DNA from: CAZFYZ01 sp964523735
Lineage (GTDB): Bacteria > Armatimonadota > UBA5829
Assembly (NCBI GenBank): GCA_964523735.1
Contig: CAZFYZ010000067.1
Span: 1-20,157, forward strand
Direction: 5' to 3'
Length of the DNA: 20,157 nt
Each line of letters starts with the position of its first letter. The stretch's first letter is position 1. The notes beneath the pieces were generated by a model. The model ran no database searches and was not told where the DNA came from. It was given only the letters and a program-made list of their open reading frames with translations. Below are positions 1-6,814 of the stretch, in pieces. A program made the translations under genes and the position numbers.

Positions 1-894
1 GATATACGACGCGCCCGTGATCGGCCAGCTTCCCTCGCCGGGCTGATCGGTCAGCACCATGTAGTAGCCCGGAGCGTTGGCCCAGTCAGCGTTGGCGGCT
101 GCGGCCTGGAAGCTCTCCGATGACGGCGACACATACTCCCCGGCGTTGTTCTTGAGCATCACAGTGTTCATCTTGTTCTGGAGGGCATAGGCGTACTCGA
201 CATAGCCTATCGAGCCATTGATTCGCTGGACGTATGCCGAAACACCCTCATTGCCCTTGCCGCCGACTCCCACGGGCCAGTCCACTGCCTTGCCGAAGCC
301 TATCTGCGAGTGCCAGTCCTTGGAGACCTTGTCGAGATAATTGGTGAAGATCCAGGTTGTGCCGGAGCCGTCAGCCCGATGGACGACGGTGATGTTGTCA
401 GCCGGCAGCCTCACGCCTGGGTTGTCCTTCGCAACTGCCAGGTCGTTCCACTTCTTGATCTTGCCGAGGTAGATATCTGCCAGGGTCTCGGCGCTTAGTT
501 TCAGCTTTCCCGATTCGGTGTCCTTGAGGTTGACTACGACCACGACTCCGCCCATCACCATGGGGAACTGGATAAGGCCCGATTCCTTCAGTTCGTCTGC
601 CGTCAGTGGAGCATCAGATGCGCCAAAGTCCACAGTCCCGGCCTTGATCTGCTGCACGCCGCCGCCCGAACCAATAGACTGATAGTTGATTCTGACGCCG
701 GTGAGCTGATGATAGCGATCGGCCCACTTGGCGTAGATGGGGTATGGGAACGTAGCGCCAGCGCCGTTGATCGTGACGCCGGTCTTTTGGCCGGGCTTGG
801 CCATAGTGCCTGGAGTGGACGTCGGCTTACCGCATCCCGTGATGATCACGGAAACGCCCATCGCAATCACTGCCAGAGTCAGTCTTCTTGCCAT
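1..894 (-). CDS. pstS: Phosphate ABC transporter substrate-binding lipoprotein PstS (3' end outside window)
   Basis: Periplasmic, lipid-anchored phosphate receptor that feeds the PstCAB importer. The ATG at 894-892 follows an AAGGAGG Shine-Dalgarno on the minus strand. The 298 visible codons stay open to base 1, so the C-terminus lies outside the window. Residues 1-21 form a lipoprotein signal peptide ending in the lipobox ITGC (Cys21). The mature part has family hallmarks: GAGATFPYPIY, then YQSIGSGGGVQQI and DFGASDAPL, and later RADGSGTTWIFT, which supply Ser/Thr/Asp phosphate ligands in PstS. It lies downstream of phoB, phoR and the acetyltransferase gene on the same strand, separated by about 98 nt that probably carry its own promoter. 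pstC, pstA and pstB would be expected beyond the left edge (inference). Identification is firm. Confidence 0.95.
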   Translation of the reverse strand, partial: MARRLTLAVIAMGVSVIITGCGKPTSTPGTMAKPGQKTGVTINGAGATFPYPIYAKWADRYHQLTGVRINYQSIGSGGGVQQIKAGTVDFGASDAPLTADELKESGLIQFPMVMGGVVVVVNLKDTESGKLKLSAETLADIYLGKIKKWNDLAVAKDNPGVRLPADNITVVHRADGSGTTWIFTNYLDKVSKDWHSQIGFGKAVDWPVGVGGKGNEGVSAYVQRINGSIGYVEYAYALQNKMNTVMLKNNAGEYVSPSSESFQAAAANADWANAPGYYMVLTDQPGEGSWPITGASYI

Positions 895-907
895 ACAGCC
901 TCCTTGA

Positions 908-931
908 CAGGCAGCCTTGGTTGTCTGCCTG
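908..931 (-). promoter_or_regulatory. Hairpin in the pstS 5' leader
   Basis: CAGGCAG (908-914) pairs perfectly with CTGCCTG (925-931) around a 10-nt loop, placing a 7-bp stem directly upstream of the pstS Shine-Dalgarno. Further upstream on the minus strand is CTTAACAATTCTTGGG, which contains a TTAACA hexamer like PhoP/PhoB half-sites. Only one clean half-site is visible, so a Pho box is suggested rather than shown. The hairpin could be an mRNA stabiliser or an attenuator for pstS. Confidence 0.4.
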
Positions 932-992
932 GATGACTGTACCCAAGAATTGTTAAGATCGTGCAAAGGGCGGATAAGGTTGAGGTGAAACT

Positions 993-2171
993 TCAGAATC
1001 TATCCGGCGCGTAGGCCTGTGGATGTCGCAGCGGGAACAGAGCACACGCCAACGCGCTGATCTGCGAACACGGCTCAACGGGCAACCGCGCCAGAATGTC
1101 CTCCGGTGCGAACGCGCCCAACGTCAGCCTGGCTAGAGCCGTCTGCGGCATCTCCAGGATCGCGTCTGCAGGGGTGGCCGACTCAACGACGCGCACCTCA
1201 TCAGCACTAACCAGCAGCATCGCCCCGCCCACGTCCGTTCGGATCTCGAGTGTCCCCGTGAATGGCAATCGCGCGGATCGGGCCTTAGCAGTCAGCTCGG
1301 GTTGTAGTGCGCTCAGAAGGCGGCCAACATCGAGCACGCGCGCCATCGAGCCTCCCGATGCTTCACTGTCCATGCGCAGCGTGGCGTTCTGAAGCATTGC
1401 TGCCTTTGCCACCAGCGAATCCGGTGCGACCGGCAGGAGCACGTTGTCGACACCGTCTGGCCCCGCATCCTCCGCAGCCCACTTCTTGCAGACTGCGAGC
1501 AGAGCATCGGCTGCCTCCGGCGAATCTGCTGCCACCTCCCCGATGATGAACGAATCCGGGTGCGCTTCCTTCAGAACCAGGAAGACCGTGTGGCACCAGT
1601 TCGCAATCCAGGCATAGGCGCGAACCTTGCCCTCGGGGTCGGTGACGACGCGGCAGGCGTCTTTCGAGTCGTTGGTAAGTTTCTGGAGATTCGGCCAAAC
1701 CCAATGATGGTCGGTTCTGACCATTGCTCCCGACGAGTTGGAAGTAGCGGAATCGTAGATGGCCCTGACAGCAGCGAAGTCTCCCGGTTCGAACTGGCGA
1801 ACGCTCCAGCCCTCCGGAACGTCGGTGCCGGCGTCGGGCTTCATCATTAAGCAATGATCCGGCCCGACTGTCGCATAGCCGAACTTGTGATAGAGATTGG
1901 GGATGCCATACAACATGGTCAGCGCCGCATCGCCCTCAGCCATGTGCTTGGTACTGGCCTCCATTATGCGGCGGCAGTAGCCCTTCATCCTCTGATTTTG
2001 ATCAGTATTGACGCCGCCGATGCCATCAACCCTCACCTGGGCCAGTCCAACGCGCAGAGTGAAGGGTACGATCGCCAGACTGCTTGCCCAGGCTCCATCA
2101 ACTGTCAGTTCAGCTCGAGTAGGGCCTGACGCAGGATTGGTGAAAGTGATACGTGAATCTTGTGTTTGCAT
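993..2171 (-). CDS. Eis-like GNAT N-acetyltransferase with C-terminal SCP2-type domain
   Basis: Predicted cytosolic acetyl-CoA-dependent N-acetyltransferase of 392 aa, close to the usual length of about 400 for the Eis family. An N-terminal GNAT domain contains VRVDGIGGVNTDQNQRMKGY (about 47-65), in the position of the acetyl-CoA pyrophosphate loop, then NLYHKFGYATVG with Tyr99. A second GNAT-like segment follows, and the last ~110 residues resemble the sterol-carrier (SCP2-like) domain of Eis. In mycobacterial Eis the C-terminal Phe carboxylate acts as general base and a Tyr as acid; this protein also ends in Phe and keeps the Tyr of FGY. The ATG lies 6 nt after phoR and its RBS (GAGGTAAC) sits in the phoR end, so the two are probably co-transcribed. 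The substrate is unknown: aminoglycosides, polyamines or protein lysines are possible. Confidence 0.85.
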   Translation of the reverse strand: MQTQDSRITFTNPASGPTRAELTVDGAWASSLAIVPFTLRVGLAQVRVDGIGGVNTDQNQRMKGYCRRIMEASTKHMAEGDAALTMLYGIPNLYHKFGYATVGPDHCLMMKPDAGTDVPEGWSVRQFEPGDFAAVRAIYDSATSNSSGAMVRTDHHWVWPNLQKLTNDSKDACRVVTDPEGKVRAYAWIANWCHTVFLVLKEAHPDSFIIGEVAADSPEAADALLAVCKKWAAEDAGPDGVDNVLLPVAPDSLVAKAAMLQNATLRMDSEASGGSMARVLDVGRLLSALQPELTAKARSARLPFTGTLEIRTDVGGAMLLVSADEVRVVESATPADAILEMPQTALARLTLGAFAPEDILARLPVEPCSQISALACALFPLRHPQAYAPDRF

Positions 2172-2177
2172 GTTACC

Positions 2178-3953
2178 TCACTTCTGCGGCAGTCGTATTG
2201 TGAACGTGCTGCCCTTGTCGGGTGTGCTCTCAACTTCAGCTGTGCCCTTGTGAGCCTGCGCGATGTGCTTCACAATGGCCAGGCCCAGTCCGGTGCCTCC
2301 AAGCTTACGGCTCCGAGCCTTGTCCACTCGGTAGAAACGCTCAAAGAGCCTCGGCAAGTGCTCTGGATCGATGCCCGGGCCGTTGTCGGAGACACTGATG
2401 ACGAGTTCTTCAGCAGACTGATCCGCCCGTACAGTAACGACATCGTCCTCCGGGCTGTATTTGAGGGCATTATCGAGAAGATTCGTCACCGCTTGCTCCA
2501 GGAGCGGAGCATTGACGGCTGACGACAGACCATCCGCGCACTCAACGTCGACTCTTACGCGGCTCTCTGCGGCGCGATGCCTCAGGTTGGAGACTGCAGC
2601 CTCGATGACCGGGCAGATGGACTGCTGCTCCATCGGGATCTGCGCGGTGTCTTCCTTCCGCTCGATCTCAGAGAGCGTCAGCAGGTCCGAGATGATGGAG
2701 TTCAGACGATCGGCCTGCCGCCCGACAATCTCCAGGAACTCTTCCGTCTTCTGTGGGTCGTTGATCGCCCCCTGCCTCAGAGTCTCCACGAAACCCTTGA
2801 TCGAGGTGATCGGCGTCCTCAACTCATGCGAGACGTTAGCGACGAAGTCCGACCGCATCTCGTCCAGTCTATGTGCCTGGGTGACATCGTTGAGGACGAT
2901 CAGAAGACCGATCGGCCTGCCCTCGCCATCGTGGAGGTCGGTTCCGGCCATCTGGACAAGACGGCTGCCCGGCATGTGCAAGAGTGAATCATCTTCCTCA
3001 GGCGGATGGTCGCCGCGCAAACTCTCGATGAACCGCTGCAGCGTCGGATATCTTACTGCCTCTTGGATAGTCTTGTTGCTCACTTGTTCGGCCGAGAGCC
3101 CAAGCATCTGCTCTGCCGCCGGATTCACGATGAGTATCCGATCGGCATCGTCTATTGCCACTACCCCTTCGGCCATGCTTGACAGGATGGCCCCCTGTTC
3201 ACGCGACTGCTGCTCTATGTGGCTTAGCTGACTTTGGATTCGACCGGCCATCCGGTTGAGTGCTTCTGCAAGCCCTGCAAGCTCCGAAGTGTCTGGAACA
3301 GGGGCGCGCGAGGTCAAATCCCCAGTTGCGAGACGATCAGCGGCGGCTTGGAGTTGATACAGCGGACCCGCGATGCGCCTCGCGGCGATGAAGCTGACTA
3401 CTGCCGCAAGTGCCGCAACGAGCAGCACGGCGAGAGCGACGCGGGATGAGGCCGCAGCGGGCTGGGCATCCACCGCGGATGCGTTCTCTGCCACTCGGAT
3501 CACGCCGACAAGCCTGTTCTCCACGCGAACTGGGACAGCCACGTAGACCATGGCCGTGCCGAGTGTCGGGCTGGGTCGCCTGGTGGCTCCGCTTCCTGAC
3601 CGAACTGCCTCACGGAACTCCGGCCGGTCCGAGTGGTTCTCCATTGTGGAGGGATCGTGTTCAGAATCCGCGGTGACCTTGCCGGAGGGCAGAATGTAGG
3701 TGATGCGTGCATTAGCGGACCGTGCGATACCCCGAATCACAGCGTTGAGCTTGGGCTCGGGAGCCGTAGTGAGCCCCTCAGCTACCATTTGTTCACGGAC
3801 CAGTTGAGCGCGTACGAGCAGGTCCTCTTCAGTCTGCCGATAATAGAACTCCCGCATAGCCTCGAGCGCCAGCAGTCCCACCATCAGCACCGAAACGGCG
3901 GTGATCACGAAGTATACCGGAAAGAGCTTCCAGACAAGCGGTTTTCTATTCAT
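2178..3953 (-). CDS. phoR: Phosphate-regulon sensor histidine kinase PhoR
   Basis: Membrane sensor kinase that phosphorylates PhoB under phosphate limitation. The chosen ATG (3953) gives 591 aa; 17 further in-frame codons exist upstream but lie inside phoB. Order of parts: TM1 (about 8-32), an extracytoplasmic sensor of roughly 130 residues, TM2 (about 171-190), HAMP (about 191-243), a PAS domain (about 255-365, with VVAIDDADRILIVNPAAEQ), HisKA with the phospho-acceptor in VSHELRTPI (His376), and an HATPase with N box NLLDNALKY, G1 DNGPGI, F box FERFYRVD and G2 GGTGLGLAIV. The large external domain resembles Bacillus-type PhoR more than E. coli PhoR. The start overlaps the phoB stop by 8 nt, implying translational coupling. 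The phosphate role rests on the pairing with phoB and on pstS downstream. Confidence 0.92.
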   Translation of the reverse strand: MNRKPLVWKLFPVYFVITAVSVLMVGLLALEAMREFYYRQTEEDLLVRAQLVREQMVAEGLTTAPEPKLNAVIRGIARSANARITYILPSGKVTADSEHDPSTMENHSDRPEFREAVRSGSGATRRPSPTLGTAMVYVAVPVRVENRLVGVIRVAENASAVDAQPAAASSRVALAVLLVAALAAVVSFIAARRIAGPLYQLQAAADRLATGDLTSRAPVPDTSELAGLAEALNRMAGRIQSQLSHIEQQSREQGAILSSMAEGVVAIDDADRILIVNPAAEQMLGLSAEQVSNKTIQEAVRYPTLQRFIESLRGDHPPEEDDSLLHMPGSRLVQMAGTDLHDGEGRPIGLLIVLNDVTQAHRLDEMRSDFVANVSHELRTPITSIKGFVETLRQGAINDPQKTEEFLEIVGRQADRLNSIISDLLTLSEIERKEDTAQIPMEQQSICPVIEAAVSNLRHRAAESRVRVDVECADGLSSAVNAPLLEQAVTNLLDNALKYSPEDDVVTVRADQSAEELVISVSDNGPGIDPEHLPRLFERFYRVDKARSRKLGGTGLGLAIVKHIAQAHKGTAEVESTPDKGSTFTIRLPQK

Positions 3954-4641
3954 CCGACTCTTTGAACCTGTATCCGACGCCTCTGACAGTCTCGATGCGC
4001 TCACCGGCAGGGCTGAGTTTGCGGCGGAGAGAGACTATGTGAACATCCACTGACCGGTCAGTCACCTCTGAGTCCTCGCCGCGCGATGCCTCCACTATTT
4101 GATACCTCGTGAATACCCAGCCCGGCCGTCGAGCAAGCGCATCCAGGATGCGGAACTCCGTGAGTGTTAGATCAACGGTCTTTCCGTCCACCTTCACCTG
4201 GTGCCTTCCTGGGTCGATGTAGAGCCCGCCTGTGGTTACCACATCCGTCTCCGTCGGCGGAGCAGATCGGTTCCGGCGCAGTGCGGTTCTCACGCGAGCG
4301 ACCAGAACTTTCGGACTGAACGGTTTGGTAATGTAGTCGTCAGCGCCCAGTTCGAGGCCGCAGACGATGTCTGTCTCCTCCCCCTTTGCGGTGAGCATGA
4401 TGATCGGAATCCTTGCGGTCGGCTGGTTCGCCTTTAGCGATCTACACACCTCGAGGCCGTCAACGCTCGGCAGCATCAGGTCGAGGATGATCAAGTCCGG
4501 CGGGTCAGCGCGGGCCGCCACCAGGGCCTCCTCACCCGTCGTGGCCTTCTGCACGTGATAGCCCTCTTTGGTCAGGTTGTAATCGACGAGCGTGAGAATG
4601 TCCTGCTCATCATCGACAGCAAGTATCCGTTCCTTGGCCAT
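3946..4641 (-). CDS. phoB: Phosphate-regulon response regulator PhoB (OmpR family)
   Basis: DNA-binding response regulator of 231 aa, the standard length for the family. The receiver domain (about 4-120) shows the acidic pocket VDDEQD (Asp10-Asp11), phospho-acceptor Asp54 in LIILDLMLPSVDG, Thr84 in MLTAKG and Lys106 in DYITKPF. The C-terminal winged helix (about 135-228) ends in RSVDVHIVSLRRKL and IETVRGVGYRF, typical of OmpR/PhoB proteins. The ATG at 4641 follows GGAGG by 8 nt. It is the first gene of the phoB-phoR-acetyltransferase-pstS block and is divergent from the SIS gene, with 88 nt between the start codons. The phoB name follows from the phoR overlap and pstS nearby; motifs alone only give the OmpR family. 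Confidence 0.92.
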   Translation of the reverse strand: MAKERILAVDDEQDILTLVDYNLTKEGYHVQKATTGEEALVAARADPPDLIILDLMLPSVDGLEVCRSLKANQPTARIPIIMLTAKGEETDIVCGLELGADDYITKPFSPKVLVARVRTALRRNRSAPPTETDVVTTGGLYIDPGRHQVKVDGKTVDLTLTEFRILDALARRPGWVFTRYQIVEASRGEDSEVTDRSVDVHIVSLRRKLSPAGERIETVRGVGYRFKESDE

Positions 4642-4693
4642 TTCCTGTCCTCCGCACCTGCCTTCGCCGCGAACTAGGCGGTTTCCTACCTTC

Positions 4694-4722
4694 TTGACAC
4701 TTGTTCAGGCGCTGAGTATCAT
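4694..4722 (+). promoter_or_regulatory. Strong sigma-70-type promoter for the tandem-SIS gene
   Basis: TTGACA (4694-4699), a 17-bp spacer and TATCAT (4717-4722) differ from the consensus at one base. Transcription would start at about 4729-4730, exactly on the ATG of the SIS gene, so the transcript would be leaderless. No Shine-Dalgarno is expected or seen for that start. Confidence 0.75.
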
Positions 4723-4729
4723 CCACCAC

Positions 4730-6643
4730 ATGAGCCACTCCTCTCTCGAGCGTTCCAACGCGTTCCTACAGATCGCCGAACAGTTCAAGCTTGGCGAACT
4801 GCTCACCGAGTCCTCACACCCTATCACGGCGCAGTTGAGCGATGTGGCCGAGCGAGACACCGCGGCTGCGCTGGGTCTGCTCTTCGAGGTAGATGGGGAC
4901 GTCGTCCGGAAGTGCCGTGAGTTCACGGACTCGGGGCATGCCCAGAGAATTGCAGATGCTGTTGTCGCCTCGTTGCGGTCCGGCGGGAGGATCTTCTTCA
5001 CGGGCTGCGGAGCAACCGGACGCCTGTCGATCCAACTCGTCTCGATCTGGCGTGACTACTGGCAGCGAGCCCGTCTCGGGACAGGGTGTCCCGAGACAAC
5101 AGCATACGATCACGATCGTTGTTTCGGGACACCTTGTCCCGAAACAATAGGATGCTGGGACGATCGTTGTTTCGGCACACCTTGTCCCGAAACATATGAA
5201 GATCGCGCCGTAAGCATCATGGCCGGTGGCGACTACGCACTGATCAAGTCCGTTGAGGGCTTTGAGGACTTCGCCCAGTTTGGCCGAAAACAGATCGCAG
5301 ACGCCGGAGTTAGAGCGGGAGACATCGTCTTCGCGATCACTGAGGGTGGTGAGACATCCTTCGTGATCGGCACCGCCTGGCAAGGTGTTGACGCCGGAGC
5401 CAAGGTCTACTTCGTCTACAACAATCCTGACGAAGTTCTAATTGAGCACGTCCGACGCAGCCGCGAAGTGATCGAAGACCCGCGCATTGAGAAGATCAAC
5501 CTGACAACAGGCCCGATGGCGATCACTGGCTCTACCCGCATGCAGGCGACGAGTATCCAACTCTGCGTGATGCTTAGTGTTCTTGAGGTTGTAGTCAGGG
5601 CTCTCGTCCTTAACCCCCAACTTCTAACCCCCAATCCCTTGCTCCAGATGCACGCCAATCTCCGCTCTAGGGAGTTGCTCGGGCAGTTGGCCAGGCTGGT
5701 GTCCATGGAGGAGTCTGTCTACCGCCACGGCCACAGAATCAACTACCTCGCTGGGCGGTTCGCTATAGACGTGCTTACTGATACCACCGAGCGATCCCCA
5801 ACGTTCTGCACCCCTTCCTTCCGCAAGTCTGACGACCGGGACTCGGCAGAGAGCTGGGCTTATCTCTTTGTGCCTGCTCCAGACTCGCCATCGGCATGGC
5901 GATACGTGCTGAAGCGCGATCCCGAGTGCATCGCTTGGTCAGAGCAGGAAGTGCGCGCGATGGTCCCGGAGGAAGCAGCGGACAGGCAATACGGCATAGT
6001 CAAGAAGATCGGCGCGAGCGAGCTAATGCGGTTCCGCATAGGGCTCGACGGTTTGCCCCTGCGCAATCCCAGGCCAGGCGACGGAGCCGTTGCTTTCGTT
6101 CATGAGGCGGAGAAAGACGCGCTTCTTCAGCCGGACGGCTTCTTCCGCAGGCACCTGGAAGAGGCACGGGCCGCTCGTGCACGCACCGGGCTGGTCTACT
6201 TTGGCAGCGAATCGTCCATTCCAGAGATCGCCAGGTTCGTGGCCGAGTGGAATCCCGAATGCATTGCTGTTCTCGTTCCTGTCCCTGAGACGGACCTGCT
6301 GCTTGACGGCGTCACCCGAATTGGGGTGAAGATGCTCCTCAACGCGCTCTCGACTTGCACGATGGTCCGTCTTGGGCGAGTCCAGGGCAACTACATGGTC
6401 TGGGTCGTGCCGTCCAACCTGAAGCTGATCGACCGCGCCACGCGTTATGTCTCAGGACTCACGGGTCTTTGCTACGAGGAGGCCAACCACCTGCTCTTCG
6501 AGGTTATCGAGTATATCGAACCCAGGATGAAATCGGATCAGCCGTATCCTCCGGTAGTCGTGATGTCCACTCTTCGGGTGAAGCACGGCCTGTCAAATGA
6601 GGAAGCTGAGTCACGTCTGCAGGAGAGTCCCGGCCTGCTGTAG
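4730..6643 (+). CDS. GckR/MurQ-like tandem SIS-domain protein with in-frame palindromic repeat insert
   Basis: Predicted cytosolic sugar-phosphate-binding protein of 637 aa with two SIS halves, the arrangement of glucokinase regulatory protein (GckR); MurQ etherases (~300 aa) have one. SIS1 contains FTGCGATGRLS (90-100), MAGGDYALIKSVEG (164-177) and the MurQ-type motif AITGSTRMQA (264-273). The C-terminal half contains LLNALSTCTMVRLGRVQGNYMV and NLKLIDRATRYV, similar to MurQ. It may be an etherase/isomerase or a sugar-phosphate sensor; the reaction is not known. Residues 115-155 are three Gly-Thr-x-Cys-Pro-Glu-Thr units that split SIS1 between WRDYWQ and RAVSIMAGGD, where homologues should be contiguous. 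LNPQLLTPNP (294-303) derives from a second repeat. ATG 4730 is preferred over longer starts because the promoter begins transcription there. Confidence 0.82.
   Translation: MSHSSLERSNAFLQIAEQFKLGELLTESSHPITAQLSDVAERDTAAALGLLFEVDGDVVRKCREFTDSGHAQRIADAVVASLRSGGRIFFTGCGATGRLSIQLVSIWRDYWQRARLGTGCPETTAYDHDRCFGTPCPETIGCWDDRCFGTPCPETYEDRAVSIMAGGDYALIKSVEGFEDFAQFGRKQIADAGVRAGDIVFAITEGGETSFVIGTAWQGVDAGAKVYFVYNNPDEVLIEHVRRSREVIEDPRIEKINLTTGPMAITGSTRMQATSIQLCVMLSVLEVVVRALVLNPQLLTPNPLLQMHANLRSRELLGQLARLVSMEESVYRHGHRINYLAGRFAIDVLTDTTERSPTFCTPSFRKSDDRDSAESWAYLFVPAPDSPSAWRYVLKRDPECIAWSEQEVRAMVPEEAADRQYGIVKKIGASELMRFRIGLDGLPLRNPRPGDGAVAFVHEAEKDALLQPDGFFRRHLEEARAARARTGLVYFGSESSIPEIARFVAEWNPECIAVLVPVPETDLLLDGVTRIGVKMLLNALSTCTMVRLGRVQGNYMVWVVPSNLKLIDRATRYVSGLTGLCYEEANHLLFEVIEYIEPRMKSDQPYPPVVVMSTLRVKHGLSNEEAESRLQESPGLL
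5073..5193 (+). repeat. Array of three palindromes with exact 48-nt period inside a coding sequence
   Basis: Three 25-nt palindromes start at 5073, 5121 and 5169. Each is an 11-nt arm, 3-nt loop and 11-nt arm: GTCTCGGGACA/TGTCCCGAGAC (perfect), GTTTCGGGACA/TGTCCCGAAAC (perfect), and a third with one mismatch. The 23-nt spacers both end in ACGATCGTT, containing the 8-nt palindrome ACGATCGT (5112-5119 and 5160-5167). The period is 16 codons, so the frame is kept and GTxCPET is encoded in each unit. By symmetry the opposite strand also reads CFGTRCPET-like peptides. This looks like a REP-like mobile palindrome able to insert in genes, comparable in principle to Rickettsia palindromic elements. 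Confidence 0.9.
5611..5638 (+). repeat. Two tandem 14-nt repeats inside the SIS gene
   Basis: TAACCCCCAACTTC (5611-5624) is followed directly by TAACCCCCAATCCC (5625-5638); they share 11 of 14 bases. They encode LNPQLLTPNP, a low-complexity segment in a linker after the GSTR motif. The length (28 nt) is not a multiple of three, so if it was inserted the flanks also changed. Similar short C-rich tandem repeats are usually intergenic. Confidence 0.6.
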
Positions 6644-6677
6644 AACCGCTCAGTGTACCATCTCAGCCTTAGGATCT

Positions 6678-6763
6678 GTCATTTCGAACGCAGTGAGAAA
6701 TCTGCTTTTCGCCCTTTGCCGAGACGTTGCGACAAGCAGATTTCTCGCGTTGCTCGAAATGAC
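6678..6763. repeat. MITE-like intergenic inverted repeat
   Basis: A 30-nt arm (6678-6707, beginning GTCATTTCGA and ending GAGAAATCTGCTT) is matched by its reverse complement at 6734-6763 with five mismatches, separated by 26 nt. Elements of the form GTCATTTCGA...GAGAAATCT are widespread intergenic repeats in unrelated bacteria (from memory, not searched). Placed 35 nt after the SIS stop codon, it can also fold as a long hairpin and may serve as terminator or 3'-end stabiliser. There is no ORF and no transposase. Confidence 0.75.
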
Positions 6764-6814
6764 GGTTGCCAGGTTTGAGTTCTAGCCGTTCACCATCTTG
6801 CCAGGGGGATTGCC

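Noticed and set aside
2461..3231. Open frame of 256 codons on the plus strand across phoR
   Set aside because: It is antisense to well-conserved kinase motifs and its translation is Ser/Arg-rich with no domain or RBS.
5073..5193. CRISPR array (25-nt repeats with 23-nt spacers)
   Set aside because: The spacers share sequence (both end ACGATCGTT), only three units exist, the array is in frame inside an enzyme gene, and no cas genes are present.
5073..5193. Xer dif-like recombination sites
   Set aside because: Arms are 11 nt but the centre is 3 nt rather than 6-8, and the sequence is symmetric and repeated, unlike dif.
4814..5383. Minus-strand open frame of 189 codons across the SIS gene
   Set aside because: It is a shadow frame; the repeated CFGTRCPET peptides arise from the palindromes rather than from an independent gene.
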